NCBI RefSeq assembly: GCF_014698035.1
Contig: NZ_JACJSF010000024.1
Span: 1 to 64,000, forward strand
Origin: Desmonostoc muscorum FACHB-395
Lineage (GTDB): Bacteria > Cyanobacteriota > Cyanobacteriia > Cyanobacteriales > Nostocaceae
Reading direction: 5' to 3'
Length of the DNA: 64,000 bases
Part shown: positions 34,001-43,448 of the stretch, one piece after another
Numbering within the stretch: the stretch's first letter is position 1
Layout of the letters: the number at the start of each line of letters is the position of its first letter
Made by a program: the position numbers and the translations under genes
Notes under the pieces: generated by a model
The model's database searches: none
Told to the model about the DNA's origin: nothing
Seen by the model: only the letters and a program-made list of their open reading frames with translations

Positions 34001-37000
34001 ATTAAATGCAGCTACTTTGAAACTAGTCATACTTTTCAGAGATTTTGCATCAAACTTCTCTACAATTTTTAAAGCTACCTGCCCAAACTTATAGCCTTTT
34101 TCTAGTTGATTTAATACCGCATTTAAAACAATGCCAAAATCAGCATATCCTGGTGCTGAAAGTGCTGCATTGCCGTATTTAAGTGATAAGTTAACTTGTT
34201 CACAGGCAATAATTGGAAATAGGTGGGGAGCAGCCTGATGGACAGAGGGAGTGAGGCTGATCATAATTTTCAGGGCAACTAAAGCTTGAGGATCAGTCAT
34301 CAAAGGTAGCTCAATTAAGCTTTCAATTTGGCGCTCTCCCAGTGTTGATAAAGTGTTTTCTATAGCTTGATGAATATCTGAAGTAGTAACAGATTCAAAT
34401 AAGGGTATTCCAAGCTGTCGGAGAGTTTTACACCCAATATCAATCGCTTTAATCATCTGCCCTTGTACTTGATAATACTGGAGCTTAATTTCATAAACTT
34501 TTACTTTATCTAAAAAAATTGTCGCTCGTTGTATCACTACTTCAATTAGCGATTCCATCTGCTCAAATTCATTACTGATAAATGCAACTTCGGCAGCAGC
34601 GTGATATAAATCTCGCGTTAAGTCATGAGCATTTTCCCAGCCATCACTAATTAATAACTGAATTCCTTGATTGAAATATTGTAGAGCTGCACCATAAGCA
34701 ATCGCTTCTTTGGCTTTGTGACCTGCCTTGAGATTTAGTTTAGCTAATTCTTGACGTTTACTTGGCTGGTTAATGAGTGGAATTCCATAATTTAAATGAC
34801 CGACAATCTCAAAAATATTCTCTGACTGCTGGGCTAATGATGTATTTTTTAAAATTAATTGCCCAATTTGGAGATGGGTCAACTCTTTCTGTTCTTTGGG
34901 AATCAAAAAAGAAGCAGCTTGTTGAATGCGATCGTGCAAAAATTTGTATGTGACTGTCTTTTCTTCTAAGCTATCTTCAACCGTTTGTGTGTCTATATTA
35001 TTTGTTACATGACCGTTATTTTCTAAAAATAAATCTTGATGAAAACTATAATTAGCACTAGTAGGTAAAATTAATCCTTCTTGTAAAGCTTTCCATAAAA
35101 TAGCTGCCGTTTCTGTTTTTGATTTTTCTGAAACTATTGCCAAAGTTACTAAATCAAACTGATTCCCAATACACGCAGCTAACTGTAAGAGTTGTTGAGT
35201 TGATTCAGGAAGCTTACGTAATTGACACACCATGAATTCTACAACATCATCTGTAACTGCTTGCTGATTTACTTGTGTAATTTCATATTTCCAACAACCC
35301 GAATCAAGGTCAAATTTAATGAATTCCTCTTGATGCAATACTTTGATAAACTGTGTTGTGAAAAACGGATTACCTTGAGTTTTTTGATAGATCGATTGAG
35401 AAAGAGGTGATGCTACATTTTCTGTACATTTCAGTGTATCAGCGACTAACTGATTCAATTGCCCTTGACTTAGTGGTGTTAAAGTAATTGTATGAATCGG
35501 TGCTTGCGTTTTTTGAATCTCACTCAAAGTCAATATTAATGGATGTGCTGGATTGACCTCATTATCACGATATGCACCAATTAACAATAGATGACCTGTA
35601 TCAGCAATCAATAGTTGCATTAAGTTCAGAGATGCTGAATCTGCCCATTGCAAATCATCTAAAAATATCACTAATGGATGTTCAGCAATAGTAAAAACTT
35701 GTGTAAATTTTTGGAATAATAAATTAAATCTATTTCTGGCCGCAGTTCCTGATAATTCTGGTGCAGGTGGTTGTTCACCAATAATTTTTGATAATTCCGG
35801 GATGACTTCAATAATTACCTGTCCATTCTCCCCAACAGCTTCTAATATCTGGTTTTTCCATTGCTGGATTTGAGCGTTGTTTAGAGTTAATAATTGCCAT
35901 ATTAAATCTCGGAATGCTTGCACAAAAGCACTCAAGGGAATATTCCGTTGAAATTGGTCAAATTTCCCTTTGATAAAATAACCGTGTTGGCGCACAATCG
36001 GTTTATGAACTTCGTTAATAACCGCAGTCTTTCCAATTCCCGAAAAACCAGTGACCAACATTATTTCAGTTGCACCTTTGCTTACTCTTTCAAATGCTTC
36101 GATTAGGGTGGCTATTTCCGTTTCTCGTCCATAGAGTTTATCGGGGATAATAAAGCGATCGCACACATCTCTTTGTGCAATTGTGAAACTCTTAACTTCA
36201 CCAGCTTTTTGAAGTTGAGTTAAACAATTTTCTAAATCAAATTTCAGACCCAATATACTTTGATAGCGAGATGACGCATTTTTTTCCATCAATTTGCTGA
36301 CAATTTCTGAAAGAACAGACGGAATTTGTGGATCAATTTCATCTACTAATGGCGCTGATTTAGCAATGTGACAATGTACCAATTCCATCAGATCATTTGA
36401 TTGAAAAGGTAATTCACCTGTAAGTAATTCATAGAAGGTTACACCCAAAGAATAAAAGTCGGTTCGGTAGTCAATCCCCTGATTCATTCTTCCTGTTTGT
36501 TCTGGGGAAATATAAGCCAGCGTCCCTTCTAATACATTCGGACTGATTAGGGTTTGGGTTTCTCGTGGTAATAAAGAGGCAATACTAAAGTCAATGAGCT
36601 TTACTTGCTTAGTTTCAGGATTAATTAATATATTGGCTGGTTTTATATCTTTATGAATAATTCGATGGCGGGAAAGTATATCTAAGACATCACACAGAGA
36701 TATTGCAATTTTTAAAAATTCCTTTAAGGATACAACATTATCATTAACGAAATAATCCTTCAGGGAAATTCCCCCAAAGTCTTCCATCACTAATATATAA
36801 CCATTCTGATATGCTTCCAAGCTGTAAGTTTGAATGATTCCGGGATAGTTGAGATTTTTGGTAATGGTGTACTGATTACGAAATTGTACGAGTTCGCTAA
36901 AGCTAGGATAAGGATTTTTCAGCAGTTTGATGATTACAGGTAAGGAGTCAGTTTCCTGGAAACCACGATAAATAAGAGTTCTGGCACTATCATAAAGTTG

Positions 37001-37045
37001 TTCGTTAACTTGATATCCAGGAATACTGAGTTTGGTGCTAATCAT
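31031..37045 (-). CDS. Hybrid Ser/Thr kinase-AAA ATPase-GAF-GAF-histidine kinase (HstK family)
   Basis: This 2004-residue multi-sensor kinase has, in order, five parts. (1) A Ser/Thr kinase (about 8-275) with Lys40, HKDIKPAN (Asp133) and DFS. (2) An AAA ATPase (about 300-650) with Walker A GFSGIGKTA (Lys339) and FLDDLQWAD. (3) A long helical TPR-like region. (4) Two GAF domains (about 1370-1530 and 1550-1700). (5) A histidine kinase with AHEMNNPLG (His1750), NAIDALDES (N box), DNGQGM and GKGTGLGLAIA. GAF2 has DCHRAILQQF (Cys1644-His1645) and LWGLLCIHQCEHPHQW, resembling bilin-binding cyanobacteriochrome GAFs. HstK-type kinases of Anabaena have been reported as iron-responsive. The gene is next to siderophore transport genes. 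Confidence 0.93.
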   Translation of the reverse strand: MISTKLSIPGYQVNEQLYDSARTLIYRGFQETDSLPVIIKLLKNPYPSFSELVQFRNQYTITKNLNYPGIIQTYSLEAYQNGYILVMEDFGGISLKDYFVNDNVVSLKEFLKIAISLCDVLDILSRHRIIHKDIKPANILINPETKQVKLIDFSIASLLPRETQTLISPNVLEGTLAYISPEQTGRMNQGIDYRTDFYSLGVTFYELLTGELPFQSNDLMELVHCHIAKSAPLVDEIDPQIPSVLSEIVSKLMEKNASSRYQSILGLKFDLENCLTQLQKAGEVKSFTIAQRDVCDRFIIPDKLYGRETEIATLIEAFERVSKGATEIMLVTGFSGIGKTAVINEVHKPIVRQHGYFIKGKFDQFQRNIPLSAFVQAFRDLIWQLLTLNNAQIQQWKNQILEAVGENGQVIIEVIPELSKIIGEQPPAPELSGTAARNRFNLLFQKFTQVFTIAEHPLVIFLDDLQWADSASLNLMQLLIADTGHLLLIGAYRDNEVNPAHPLILTLSEIQKTQAPIHTITLTPLSQGQLNQLVADTLKCTENVASPLSQSIYQKTQGNPFFTTQFIKVLHQEEFIKFDLDSGCWKYEITQVNQQAVTDDVVEFMVCQLRKLPESTQQLLQLAACIGNQFDLVTLAIVSEKSKTETAAILWKALQEGLILPTSANYSFHQDLFLENNGHVTNNIDTQTVEDSLEEKTVTYKFLHDRIQQAASFLIPKEQKELTHLQIGQLILKNTSLAQQSENIFEIVGHLNYGIPLINQPSKRQELAKLNLKAGHKAKEAIAYGAALQYFNQGIQLLISDGWENAHDLTRDLYHAAAEVAFISNEFEQMESLIEVVIQRATIFLDKVKVYEIKLQYYQVQGQMIKAIDIGCKTLRQLGIPLFESVTTSDIHQAIENTLSTLGERQIESLIELPLMTDPQALVALKIMISLTPSVHQAAPHLFPIIACEQVNLSLKYGNAALSAPGYADFGIVLNAVLNQLEKGYKFGQVALKIVEKFDAKSLKSMTSFKVAAFNQFNKLPVRDTINLLKESYTLGLEVGDSVHMIVSTFFRLFYTYLMSVEDLKSLLEQIKIFESSFATGESFLMRFSILKRTIEFITEYSHYSDLLIDKYWDEGKILPALLKENDEFTLHEFYLIKLIISYLFDDPLAAVSNGDKGERYLKGGAGMLSVSVFHYYDSLARLSVYSKAKSSEQAKLLLKVDENQKHLKVRAIIAPMNFQHKFDLVEAERHWVLGQRFEAIDLYDRAIAGAKKNEYIQQEALANELAAKFYLDWGKEKVAQAYMQEAYYCYARWGAKAKTDDLEKRYPELLQPILHQHQLSFNSLETIASIAPSSISLSGQTSIISSTNISDALDFMSILKAAQAISSSIELDEIIASLTKIILENSGAHKFALILSENGNLKVKAITFINHQNSFLTPIQTILKSQAVDTCEDIPRKIINYVKNTQQTIVIDNCQTEIAGLLGEYLLEFQPQSVFCTPIINQGHLVGILYLENKLVAGVFTSDRIKVIQMLSVQAAISLENARLYQESQEKAQQIQQSLQQQKTLFNVVNQIRESLDLDAIFGAVTQNLRSILNVSRVGIYQFHLGVNYEYGEFIAEDVLPQFPSGLAVKIQDHCFGKNYATLYKQGRFCAISDIETAEVLDCHRAILQQFNIRASLVIPIMQDDELWGLLCIHQCEHPHQWQPSEIEFAQQIAAQMGVALQQTDLLLETRQQATQLEETLQYLKETQLQLVQNEKMSALGNLVAGVAHEMNNPLGFISASLEQSKPVFVDIFKHLKLYQESLPNPKEEIIEHAEKIDLEYSLEDLPKMIDSMMIACDRLKNISTSLCTFSRADQDYKVPFHIHQGIDSTILILKHRLKANEQRPAIEVITNFDNLPQVECFPGQLNQVFMNIIANAIDALDESNTDRSFREIKANPNRIIITTLLKDKQIEVKIADNGQGMSESVKQKVFDHLFTTKGVGKGTGLGLAIAQSIVIEKHGGTLNVNSTPGVGTEFVITLPILA

Positions 37046-37313
37046 GCTGGACTTTATCTTTAAGACTTTTACATTTAGTATTCCCAGATGCCTAAATAAA
37101 TTTACTTTAACGACTAGCTACTTATAAAACCAGATTCACCACGCTTGAAATGGAACTAAGCACAGGGGTTGACATGTAATACTTCTCGGTTAAGGGGAAA
37201 AGGGGAAGGGGAAAGAAAAAACCTTTCACCCTTACCCTTTTCCCTTTACCCAAAATCCGATTCCGAATTAAAAATGCACAAAGCGAGAAGTATTGGATTG
37301 ACATTTGCTGTCA
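37046..37313. other. Intergenic with MITE-like element
   Basis: The spacer between the kinase and MFS genes holds the MITE-like element at 37178-37294 and little else. The kinase promoter should lie at about 37050-37170. Confidence 0.5.
37178..37294. repeat. MITE-like element, 117 bp, 11-bp terminal inverted repeats, copy 2
   Basis: The ends AATACTTCTCG (37178-37188) and CGAGAAGTATT (37284-37294) are exact inverse complements. The interior GGTTAAGGGGAAAAGGGG and CCCTTTACCC arms match the element at 20668-20799. The ends differ between copies (ACGGTTCGG versus ACTTCTCG) but remain self-complementary. Confidence 0.8.
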
Positions 37314-38621
37314 CTATTTCCGCAGTGCTGTATTAGCATCATGATCAGGCAGCATAATTTCTACGTCACGCAAAGTGCGGAAAGCATATCCACTTAAGCC
37401 AATAAGTAACATCCCTAGCGAAGAGATGAAGTACAAAACTGCCATACCCGAACCTTTTCCCGTGCCGAATATCCAGCCTAATATGGGTGCAAGACTACCA
37501 TCTGGCATCATTGCAGGTTCAAAAATATAGTCGGCTAGTGGCCCAGCTATCAAATAAGCAACCGTTGAAGCAACCAACGTTACAACCTTTAGAGTCGCAA
37601 AAACACGTCCTTGGATCTGAGGATTAACCTTGGTTAGCCAGATAGCATCACAAGAACTGCCAAGTATGGGAAAATTCAGAGATGAACAGAATTGAGCTGG
37701 AATCCAAATCAATGGTGTCTTAGCTAGACCAAAGATAATTTTGCCCAAACCAACACCGATCATACCAAGTAGCACCCCATCTATACGACGCTTGAAACCA
37801 CCCCAGCTATTGATGAGTAATACGCCAACTATTCCACCAATTCCTGCTGCTGAGGCTAAAGTGCCTAACACCTTAGCATCATTACCAGTCAGCGCTAGAA
37901 CCATCGGTGAATAGATTGAGAGTCCAAAGTCATAGGCAAATGTAAATACAAATGCTAACACTAGCATGGCAAGCAAACTTGGACGTACAGCAATGTAATG
38001 CCAACCAAAGTAAATCTCCTGCTTCCAATTAGTGAAACTTTGAGTGTTTACTGCTGTCATACTAGGTTGTGGGATATGTACTCCTAAAACTGTGGTGACA
38101 GCGAATACAAAACTCACAATATCGATAATTAATATCCCAACAAGCCCAATAACTGAGTAGAGAATGCCTGCTAGTGTTGGTGCGATGATACTAGAACCGT
38201 AATCAGCTAAAAATCTCAGACTGCTAACACGACTGTAGTGCTGCTTGGGCATCATCGTAGATATGGATGTTGAGTAAGCCAGTTCTTGAACTACCTCAAA
38301 AATACCTTGGATAGCGACAGCTAAGTATAAATGCCATAATTGCAGATGTCTAGTTGAATAAAGTAGTAAGACAGCGATCGCTACAACACCACTCACTGTA
38401 TCCCCAACTATCATCAGATATTTACGGTTCCAACGATCTACAATAAACCCAGCGATAGGAGCCATCAATACTTGTGGCAATTGTGCAAACAACCCAAACA
38501 ACGCTATTGCTGTAACCTGATGCGTTAGTTCCCATATCCAGATAGTGAATGCGAAGCCAGTCATCCCACTACCAATAATAGAAACGGTTTGACCAAGCCA
38601 AATAATGATGAATATACGCAC
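37314..38621 (-). CDS. MFS transporter, probable siderophore exporter
   Basis: This 435-residue major facilitator protein has about 12 membrane helices. WLGQTVSIIGSGMTGFAF and the A-loop segment AGFIVDRWNRKYLMI are typical of the MFS_3/EntS-like drug and siderophore efflux group. The start codon is GTG, with no strong ribosome site. It lies 52 bp downstream of the PepSY gene on the same strand, in a set with a TonB-dependent siderophore receptor and opposite a siderophore-type NRPS cluster. Export of the siderophore is therefore the best guess; general multidrug efflux cannot be excluded. Confidence 0.88.
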   Translation of the reverse strand: MRIFIIIWLGQTVSIIGSGMTGFAFTIWIWELTHQVTAIALFGLFAQLPQVLMAPIAGFIVDRWNRKYLMIVGDTVSGVVAIAVLLLYSTRHLQLWHLYLAVAIQGIFEVVQELAYSTSISTMMPKQHYSRVSSLRFLADYGSSIIAPTLAGILYSVIGLVGILIIDIVSFVFAVTTVLGVHIPQPSMTAVNTQSFTNWKQEIYFGWHYIAVRPSLLAMLVLAFVFTFAYDFGLSIYSPMVLALTGNDAKVLGTLASAAGIGGIVGVLLINSWGGFKRRIDGVLLGMIGVGLGKIIFGLAKTPLIWIPAQFCSSLNFPILGSSCDAIWLTKVNPQIQGRVFATLKVVTLVASTVAYLIAGPLADYIFEPAMMPDGSLAPILGWIFGTGKGSGMAVLYFISSLGMLLIGLSGYAFRTLRDVEIMLPDHDANTALRK

Positions 38622-38673
38622 TTGTATGAGTCTTAAATTATAGGTTTGTGGCGGTTGGCAAATTAACCTTCAA

Positions 38674-39819
38674 TTAATCTTGATGGTTCTTTGATAGCTC
38701 TATTACCTGATTGTGGCGGACAGATTTTTCTCGGTAGCGATGTTGGTACATGACAAAGCCACTTATAAATAAAATTAAGGGTGATAATCCGACAAATACG
38801 TAGAGAATGCGCGTGGATAAACCACCAAATGTACCATAGTGTAGGGGAATAAAAGAGTTGAGGATGCGATCGCCCAATGGCATTTTTAAAGCATTATCAA
38901 CTCGCAAAACTTTACCCGTGTACTGGTCAAGATAAACATTACTCTGACCACGTTCTGCATTTTCCTGGGGTAGCTTAAAGCTAATTGTCAAGCTGTCTTC
39001 AGGTTGACTAGGGAAGGAAATACTCCTGACCATAGCACCTGGCAAGGCAGCATCAGCAATTTTTAGTTGTTCTGTAAGTCGCAACGGTAATTGACCAGGT
39101 TTGGGCACAGAAACAGGTTCTGGTTGCTTTTTGGTAAATGTTACTGCATAAATTATGGGTTCGGTGAAGTCGTAGAAATTCCAGCAGAAGCCAGTAAAGG
39201 CAGTCAGCGTCAGGAACACCACTGTAATAATACCTGCTACTTTATGAATGTCGAAGTTCAGCCGCTTTGGATGAGCATTCCACTTGATCTTGAATCCTGA
39301 AATCAGCCTGCGCCATCCAGGCCAGAGAATGACACCCGTAATACTCAGAACGAGCAACAGGAATGCTATAACTCCAACGATGGTCATCCCAATGTCTCCA
39401 GCCATCAGATTATAATGGAGTTCATACAGCAAAAGAATCAATGTTCTGTCCGATCGCTCGCCCATAATTGCAGCAGTATAAGGATTGACAATAACATCTA
39501 TCCCTTTGTCATCAGGAGCAACGAAGGCAAACATAATTGGTTCATCTGGCTCTGAAGGGATATAGACTTTATTGAGTTTTAAGTCCTTTCGGGATGAATC
39601 ATATTCCGCTTTCACAGTATTTACCACTGACTCTAGAGACAGTGGCGCTTCTTGGGGAGAGATATATCCAAACTGTTGGGCTACTAAAAAGTGGTTAATT
39701 TCCTTCTGAAAGACCAATAAACTACCTGTCAAGCCAATTATAATCAGCACAAATCCCATAGCTAAACCGAGGTAGCGGTGTAGAGTAAATGCCCAGTTAC
39801 GGAATGTTTTGGATTTCAT
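38674..39819 (-). CDS. PepSY-associated TM protein, probable ferric-siderophore reductase (FoxB/PiuB-like)
   Basis: This 381-residue inner-membrane protein has four main helices with PepSY-type loops between them. The conserved His motifs are LHRYLG in helix 1, LHYNLMAG before helix 2, FDIHKVAG at helix 3 and PLHYGTFGG before helix 4. In FoxB-type relatives such His residues bind haem, and the protein reduces ferric siderophore in the periplasm. The gene sits between a TonB receptor and an MFS gene, which supports a role in iron release. The exact substrate is inferred. Confidence 0.88.
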   Translation of the reverse strand: MKSKTFRNWAFTLHRYLGLAMGFVLIIIGLTGSLLVFQKEINHFLVAQQFGYISPQEAPLSLESVVNTVKAEYDSSRKDLKLNKVYIPSEPDEPIMFAFVAPDDKGIDVIVNPYTAAIMGERSDRTLILLLYELHYNLMAGDIGMTIVGVIAFLLLVLSITGVILWPGWRRLISGFKIKWNAHPKRLNFDIHKVAGIITVVFLTLTAFTGFCWNFYDFTEPIIYAVTFTKKQPEPVSVPKPGQLPLRLTEQLKIADAALPGAMVRSISFPSQPEDSLTISFKLPQENAERGQSNVYLDQYTGKVLRVDNALKMPLGDRILNSFIPLHYGTFGGLSTRILYVFVGLSPLILFISGFVMYQHRYREKSVRHNQVIELSKNHQD

Positions 39820-40111
39820 TGCAGATACCCTTTACATACATTGATTACCCTTCTCATTTCTCCTGTTGAAGAAGAATTCAGAAGTCAGAATTCAGAATTC
39901 AGAATCAATTAGTGGGGGATTCAAAGCCGCCACTTTCTTGTTGACTACCAAATTTTCAATTTGGTAGGGGTCTTAAACCCGTTTATTTCAGACGCTCTCT
40001 AGGAGACGCTGCGCGTAGCTTGCTTCTCTGTAAGAGTACGCAGACTCGCTATCCGCCACTCGCACAGAATTCAATTCTGAATTCTGACTCCTGACTCCTG
40101 AATTCTGTTCG
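39820..40111. repeat. Spacer with inverted AGTCAGAATTC blocks around a short dispersed repeat
   Basis: A block of GAATTCAGAAGTCAGAATTC type (39874-39905) is answered by the inverse GAATTCTGACTCCTGACTCC type block (40066-40107). Between them is a GC-rich palindromic repeat (GGAGACGCTGCGCGTAGC at about 40002-40019). The arrangement looks like a composite or MITE-like insertion ending 4 bp from the receptor stop codon. Confidence 0.6.
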
Positions 40112-42793
40112 TTAAAAACTGAATGAAATTGTGCCTTGAACTGTGAAAGGTGCTTGTGGGAATACATAAAAGCCGTTGGTTTCGTAGTATTTCACATCAA
40201 ACAGATTTTTGAAATTGAGTGCGGCTCCCCAATCATTACGTTTGTAGAAGATAGTCGCATCGGTTCTAACATAGGAAGGAAGAGTAAACGGATCGCTCTG
40301 GTTAGTAATGCGATCGCCTATAAAAAATAACCCTGCACCAAAACCGAACCCTTGCAAATCACCACTCTGGATTTCATAAGTTGTCCATAGACTAGCGCCA
40401 TGATAGGGTGCATTTACTAACCGCGAACCTTTCAAAGAAGGATCGTTGTCTTCGCTGACATAGGCATCATTTAAAAAACCAGAAGCTATTATCTTCCAAC
40501 CGGGTGTAATTTCTCCTGCCACATCCAGTTCAATTCCACGACTTTTTACCTCTCCGACTGCAAAGAATACATCAGGATTATCAGGATCAACTGTCGGTAT
40601 ATTAGTCTTTGTAATATCATAAGCTGCTAACGTTAGCGATATCTGAGGGCTCAGATCGGCTTTAATCCCGACTTCATACTGAGTACCCCGCGAAGGCTCC
40701 AGTGCTTCTCCATTCGACCTAAAATTATTAGGTACAAAGGAACGACTATAACTGACATACAGCGAGATTGGTTCTATTGGCTGATAAACTAATCCGACAC
40801 GCGGTGAAAAGGCTGTATCATAAAAATTAGATTCTTCTGGCTCGCTACCATTAATTGTGTCAGGAATGAATTTATTGTTGTAATCAACAAAATCATATCT
40901 GCCGCCGACTAGCAATTTCAAATTTGGCAGCAATGTCACTTGGTCTTGTAAATAAATTGCTGCTGTATTTGTGGTTGAATCGGACTTTACTGCATAGGTA
41001 AAACTTTCACGGGATGGAATTTCATATCCATAGACAGGAGCGAAGATATTTAGTGATGAAATACTTGCTTGATCGAGTGAATAATTACTAATGCTTCTAC
41101 TGAATTCCACACCAAAAAGTAGCTGATGCTGAATTGATCCAGTTTTGAATTCACTAATCAAATCGGTTTGCAGCGATAAATCGTTACTTTCACCAGCAGA
41201 AAGACCTGTAGAGTAGTCTCGCGATAAGGTATCGCCAACTAACTCATTAGGATTAATGTGGGTATCATTTGTCTCAATAAATTGACCAGATAAATTACTC
41301 CGCAGACGCAAGTTTTCATTAAATCGATGGTCTAGGGTTAAAGCAAAGCGGTTATTTTCAATATTAATCGAGTCGCTTGGTTCGCCTAAATTCCGGCTGA
41401 TAGGGAGGTCAAGAAAAACACTGTTAGGTAAAAAACCACGATCAAATACTCTATTGACCTTTGTGTATTCGTATTCTAGAGAGATGTTTGTGGCATCATC
41501 AATCTTGTAGCTGACAATGGGAGAGATAGAGAAAACATCCCCATTGACAAAATCACGAAAACTACCAGAGTTTTCATAGGCAATATTGAGACGATATAAA
41601 AGATTTTTCTCTGGAGTCAGGGGCCCAGAAATATCAATGGACGAACGATAAAAACTGTAACTTCCTACTGTAAATTCGCCTGCGTAGTAGGGTTCATTTA
41701 ACGGTTGTTTTGTGACGTAATTAACAATACCACCTGGTTCAAATTTACCATACAGCACTGAAGCTGGGCCTTTTAGAACTTCAACCTGTTCGACGTTTGC
41801 GCCATAGATAAAAGCGTTTTGAGTTTTGAAGCCATTTCTCAGGATGTTTGAGTTGAGAAATCCCCGAATCGTTAAGTCATCTACAGCGCCACTATAGCCT
41901 GTTCCCACCGATACACCAGACACGTTACGGGCTGCATCTGAAATCCGAGTGATTCCCTGCTCCTCAATTACTTGTTTGGGTACAACTTGAATGGACTGAG
42001 GAATATCGCGCAGTGGGGTGTCGGTTCTGGTTGCAGTTGATGTTTCAGGTACACGATATCCATCAGGATCGCCCGTCACTACTAGTTCAATCGGTTCATC
42101 ACTCGCCGCAGAAGGTTGACTTGGCGGAGTTTCTGTTTCTGACTGATTTGCTTCAGGCTTTTGTGGTGTTTGTGTTTGTTGTCCTTGGGATGTGGAAGAC
42201 GTAGCACTAGCCACACTCAAAATCAAACCCTCGTCAGGACTGTCAAACAACTCTACAGTCGGTACACTCGCTTCACCAATCACCGTGACTCGGATAGTAT
42301 TGGCATCAAAGTTTGCGACCGTTATCTCAGTAATACCTGCAATTGGCCGCTCCGAGCGAAATGTGAATGTATCACCTGAAGGTAAACGTAATTGGGCGTT
42401 GGGAATATCAGCGATAAAATTATTGCCCGAACTGCGATTCACCAGTTGTAATTTTTCACCAAGGGCAGTTTGTAAAATCACTTCCACTCCCTGAGTGGTG
42501 GGATTAGCCTTAACTGCACTCACTGGGACAATTTCCGTGGTACTCCCTTGGCTGAGTTGTGGTGGTTGTCGAAGTATCTCTGCACTCTTGCCAGGATGTA
42601 CTAACTCACTTATTCGTTGAATCTCTCTGATTGGTTCCCCAGTAAATGGTTGATTGGAATTAGCATCTGTTGGAGTTGACTTGAGATGCTCTGATACACC
42701 TATCCCTACTTCTTCACTTCTAGCAGCAGTTGCGATCGATACAGTCAAAGAGCTTGTCAATAACAGGTAGGGAAGCAATTTTTTCAGTTTCAT
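40112..42793 (-). CDS. TonB-dependent siderophore receptor with AMIN domain
   Basis: This outer-membrane receptor has about 893 residues. The signal peptide is MKLKKLLPYLLLTSSLTVS. An AMIN domain (about 85-195, VSAVKANPTTQGVEVILQT) is followed by a Gln/Thr/Pro-rich linker and a TonB-box-like IELVVTG. The plug domain runs from TPLRDIPQSIQVVPKQ through GIVNYVTKQPL. A 22-strand-type barrel follows, ending in Phe (TISFSF). AMIN fusion is common in cyanobacterial siderophore receptors. A GTG at 42811 extends the frame, but the ATG at 42793 starts a clean signal peptide and has AGGA upstream. It is divergent from the siderophore-type NRPS genes and probably imports their product. Confidence 0.94.
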   Translation of the reverse strand: MKLKKLLPYLLLTSSLTVSIATAARSEEVGIGVSEHLKSTPTDANSNQPFTGEPIREIQRISELVHPGKSAEILRQPPQLSQGSTTEIVPVSAVKANPTTQGVEVILQTALGEKLQLVNRSSGNNFIADIPNAQLRLPSGDTFTFRSERPIAGITEITVANFDANTIRVTVIGEASVPTVELFDSPDEGLILSVASATSSTSQGQQTQTPQKPEANQSETETPPSQPSAASDEPIELVVTGDPDGYRVPETSTATRTDTPLRDIPQSIQVVPKQVIEEQGITRISDAARNVSGVSVGTGYSGAVDDLTIRGFLNSNILRNGFKTQNAFIYGANVEQVEVLKGPASVLYGKFEPGGIVNYVTKQPLNEPYYAGEFTVGSYSFYRSSIDISGPLTPEKNLLYRLNIAYENSGSFRDFVNGDVFSISPIVSYKIDDATNISLEYEYTKVNRVFDRGFLPNSVFLDLPISRNLGEPSDSINIENNRFALTLDHRFNENLRLRSNLSGQFIETNDTHINPNELVGDTLSRDYSTGLSAGESNDLSLQTDLISEFKTGSIQHQLLFGVEFSRSISNYSLDQASISSLNIFAPVYGYEIPSRESFTYAVKSDSTTNTAAIYLQDQVTLLPNLKLLVGGRYDFVDYNNKFIPDTINGSEPEESNFYDTAFSPRVGLVYQPIEPISLYVSYSRSFVPNNFRSNGEALEPSRGTQYEVGIKADLSPQISLTLAAYDITKTNIPTVDPDNPDVFFAVGEVKSRGIELDVAGEITPGWKIIASGFLNDAYVSEDNDPSLKGSRLVNAPYHGASLWTTYEIQSGDLQGFGFGAGLFFIGDRITNQSDPFTLPSYVRTDATIFYKRNDWGAALNFKNLFDVKYYETNGFYVFPQAPFTVQGTISFSF

Positions 42794-43072
42794 TCCAATC
42801 CAGATCCTCACGGTCTACTAGTAGCCTTAGAACTTAATAGAAAAGTTTTTCATTTCAAATCTGAAATTAAACTATTTTAGCCACAAAGTAAAGTGACAAT
42901 ATATCGCAAGATATTTGACAGTCTTTATCAAGATTTTCTAGCTTATAAAGCTAAAAGACAGCTAATAGCTGGAATAGATATAGTTAAAATGATACAAGTG
43001 CAAGACAAGTGTTACTAAAGAAAATGTTGTCCTAATCAATATTTAGAAGACTTTAAAATATTTTTACCAAAT

Positions 43073-43100
43073 AAAATTAGTATAAAATTATACTAATTTT
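43073..43100. promoter_or_regulatory. AT-rich perfect inverted repeat AAAATTAGTAT-N6-ATACTAATTTT
   Basis: Perfect 11-bp arms at 43073-43083 and 43090-43100 lie 280 bp before the receptor start and 905 bp before the FAAL gene. The AT-rich palindrome suits a Fur-type or other dimeric regulator site. Assignment to a regulator is a guess. Confidence 0.4.
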
Positions 43101-43240
43101 GCAAACAAAGAATACATCGAATTTCATCTGAATGGAATGCAATAACTTGATTGCCCATAGCTCAAATGCGTTTAAACGCACTTAAATTAAAGAAAATAAG
43201 ATTGATCGGTTAGACTCTCTATCAATTTGCCAACGACTAA

Positions 43241-43448
43241 GAGGATGTTTGAAAAGTCCTCTTCTTGGTAACAAAACGTTTAGATCCCCCTAAATCCACG
43301 CCACATGCTCCACTTGGGGAGACCCCAAGACCGCAGTGGCTCCCCTTAAAAAGGGGGACTTTGACTCCGGTTCCACCCTTTTTAAGGGGGGTTAGGGGGG
43401 ATCAATGAGTGCCTAAAATTACAGCCAACTACTTTTCAAACAACCTCT
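43241..43448. repeat. MITE-like element, 208 bp, 18-bp terminal inverted repeats
   Basis: The ends AGAGGATGTTTGAAAAGT (43241-43258) and ACTTTTCAAACAACCTCT (43431-43448) are inverse complements with one mismatch. The interior has AGATCCCCCTAA and TTAGGGGGGATC arms and CCTTAAAAAGGGGG cores, as in the element at 2495-2678. It sits in the promoter region of the siderophore locus. Confidence 0.85.
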
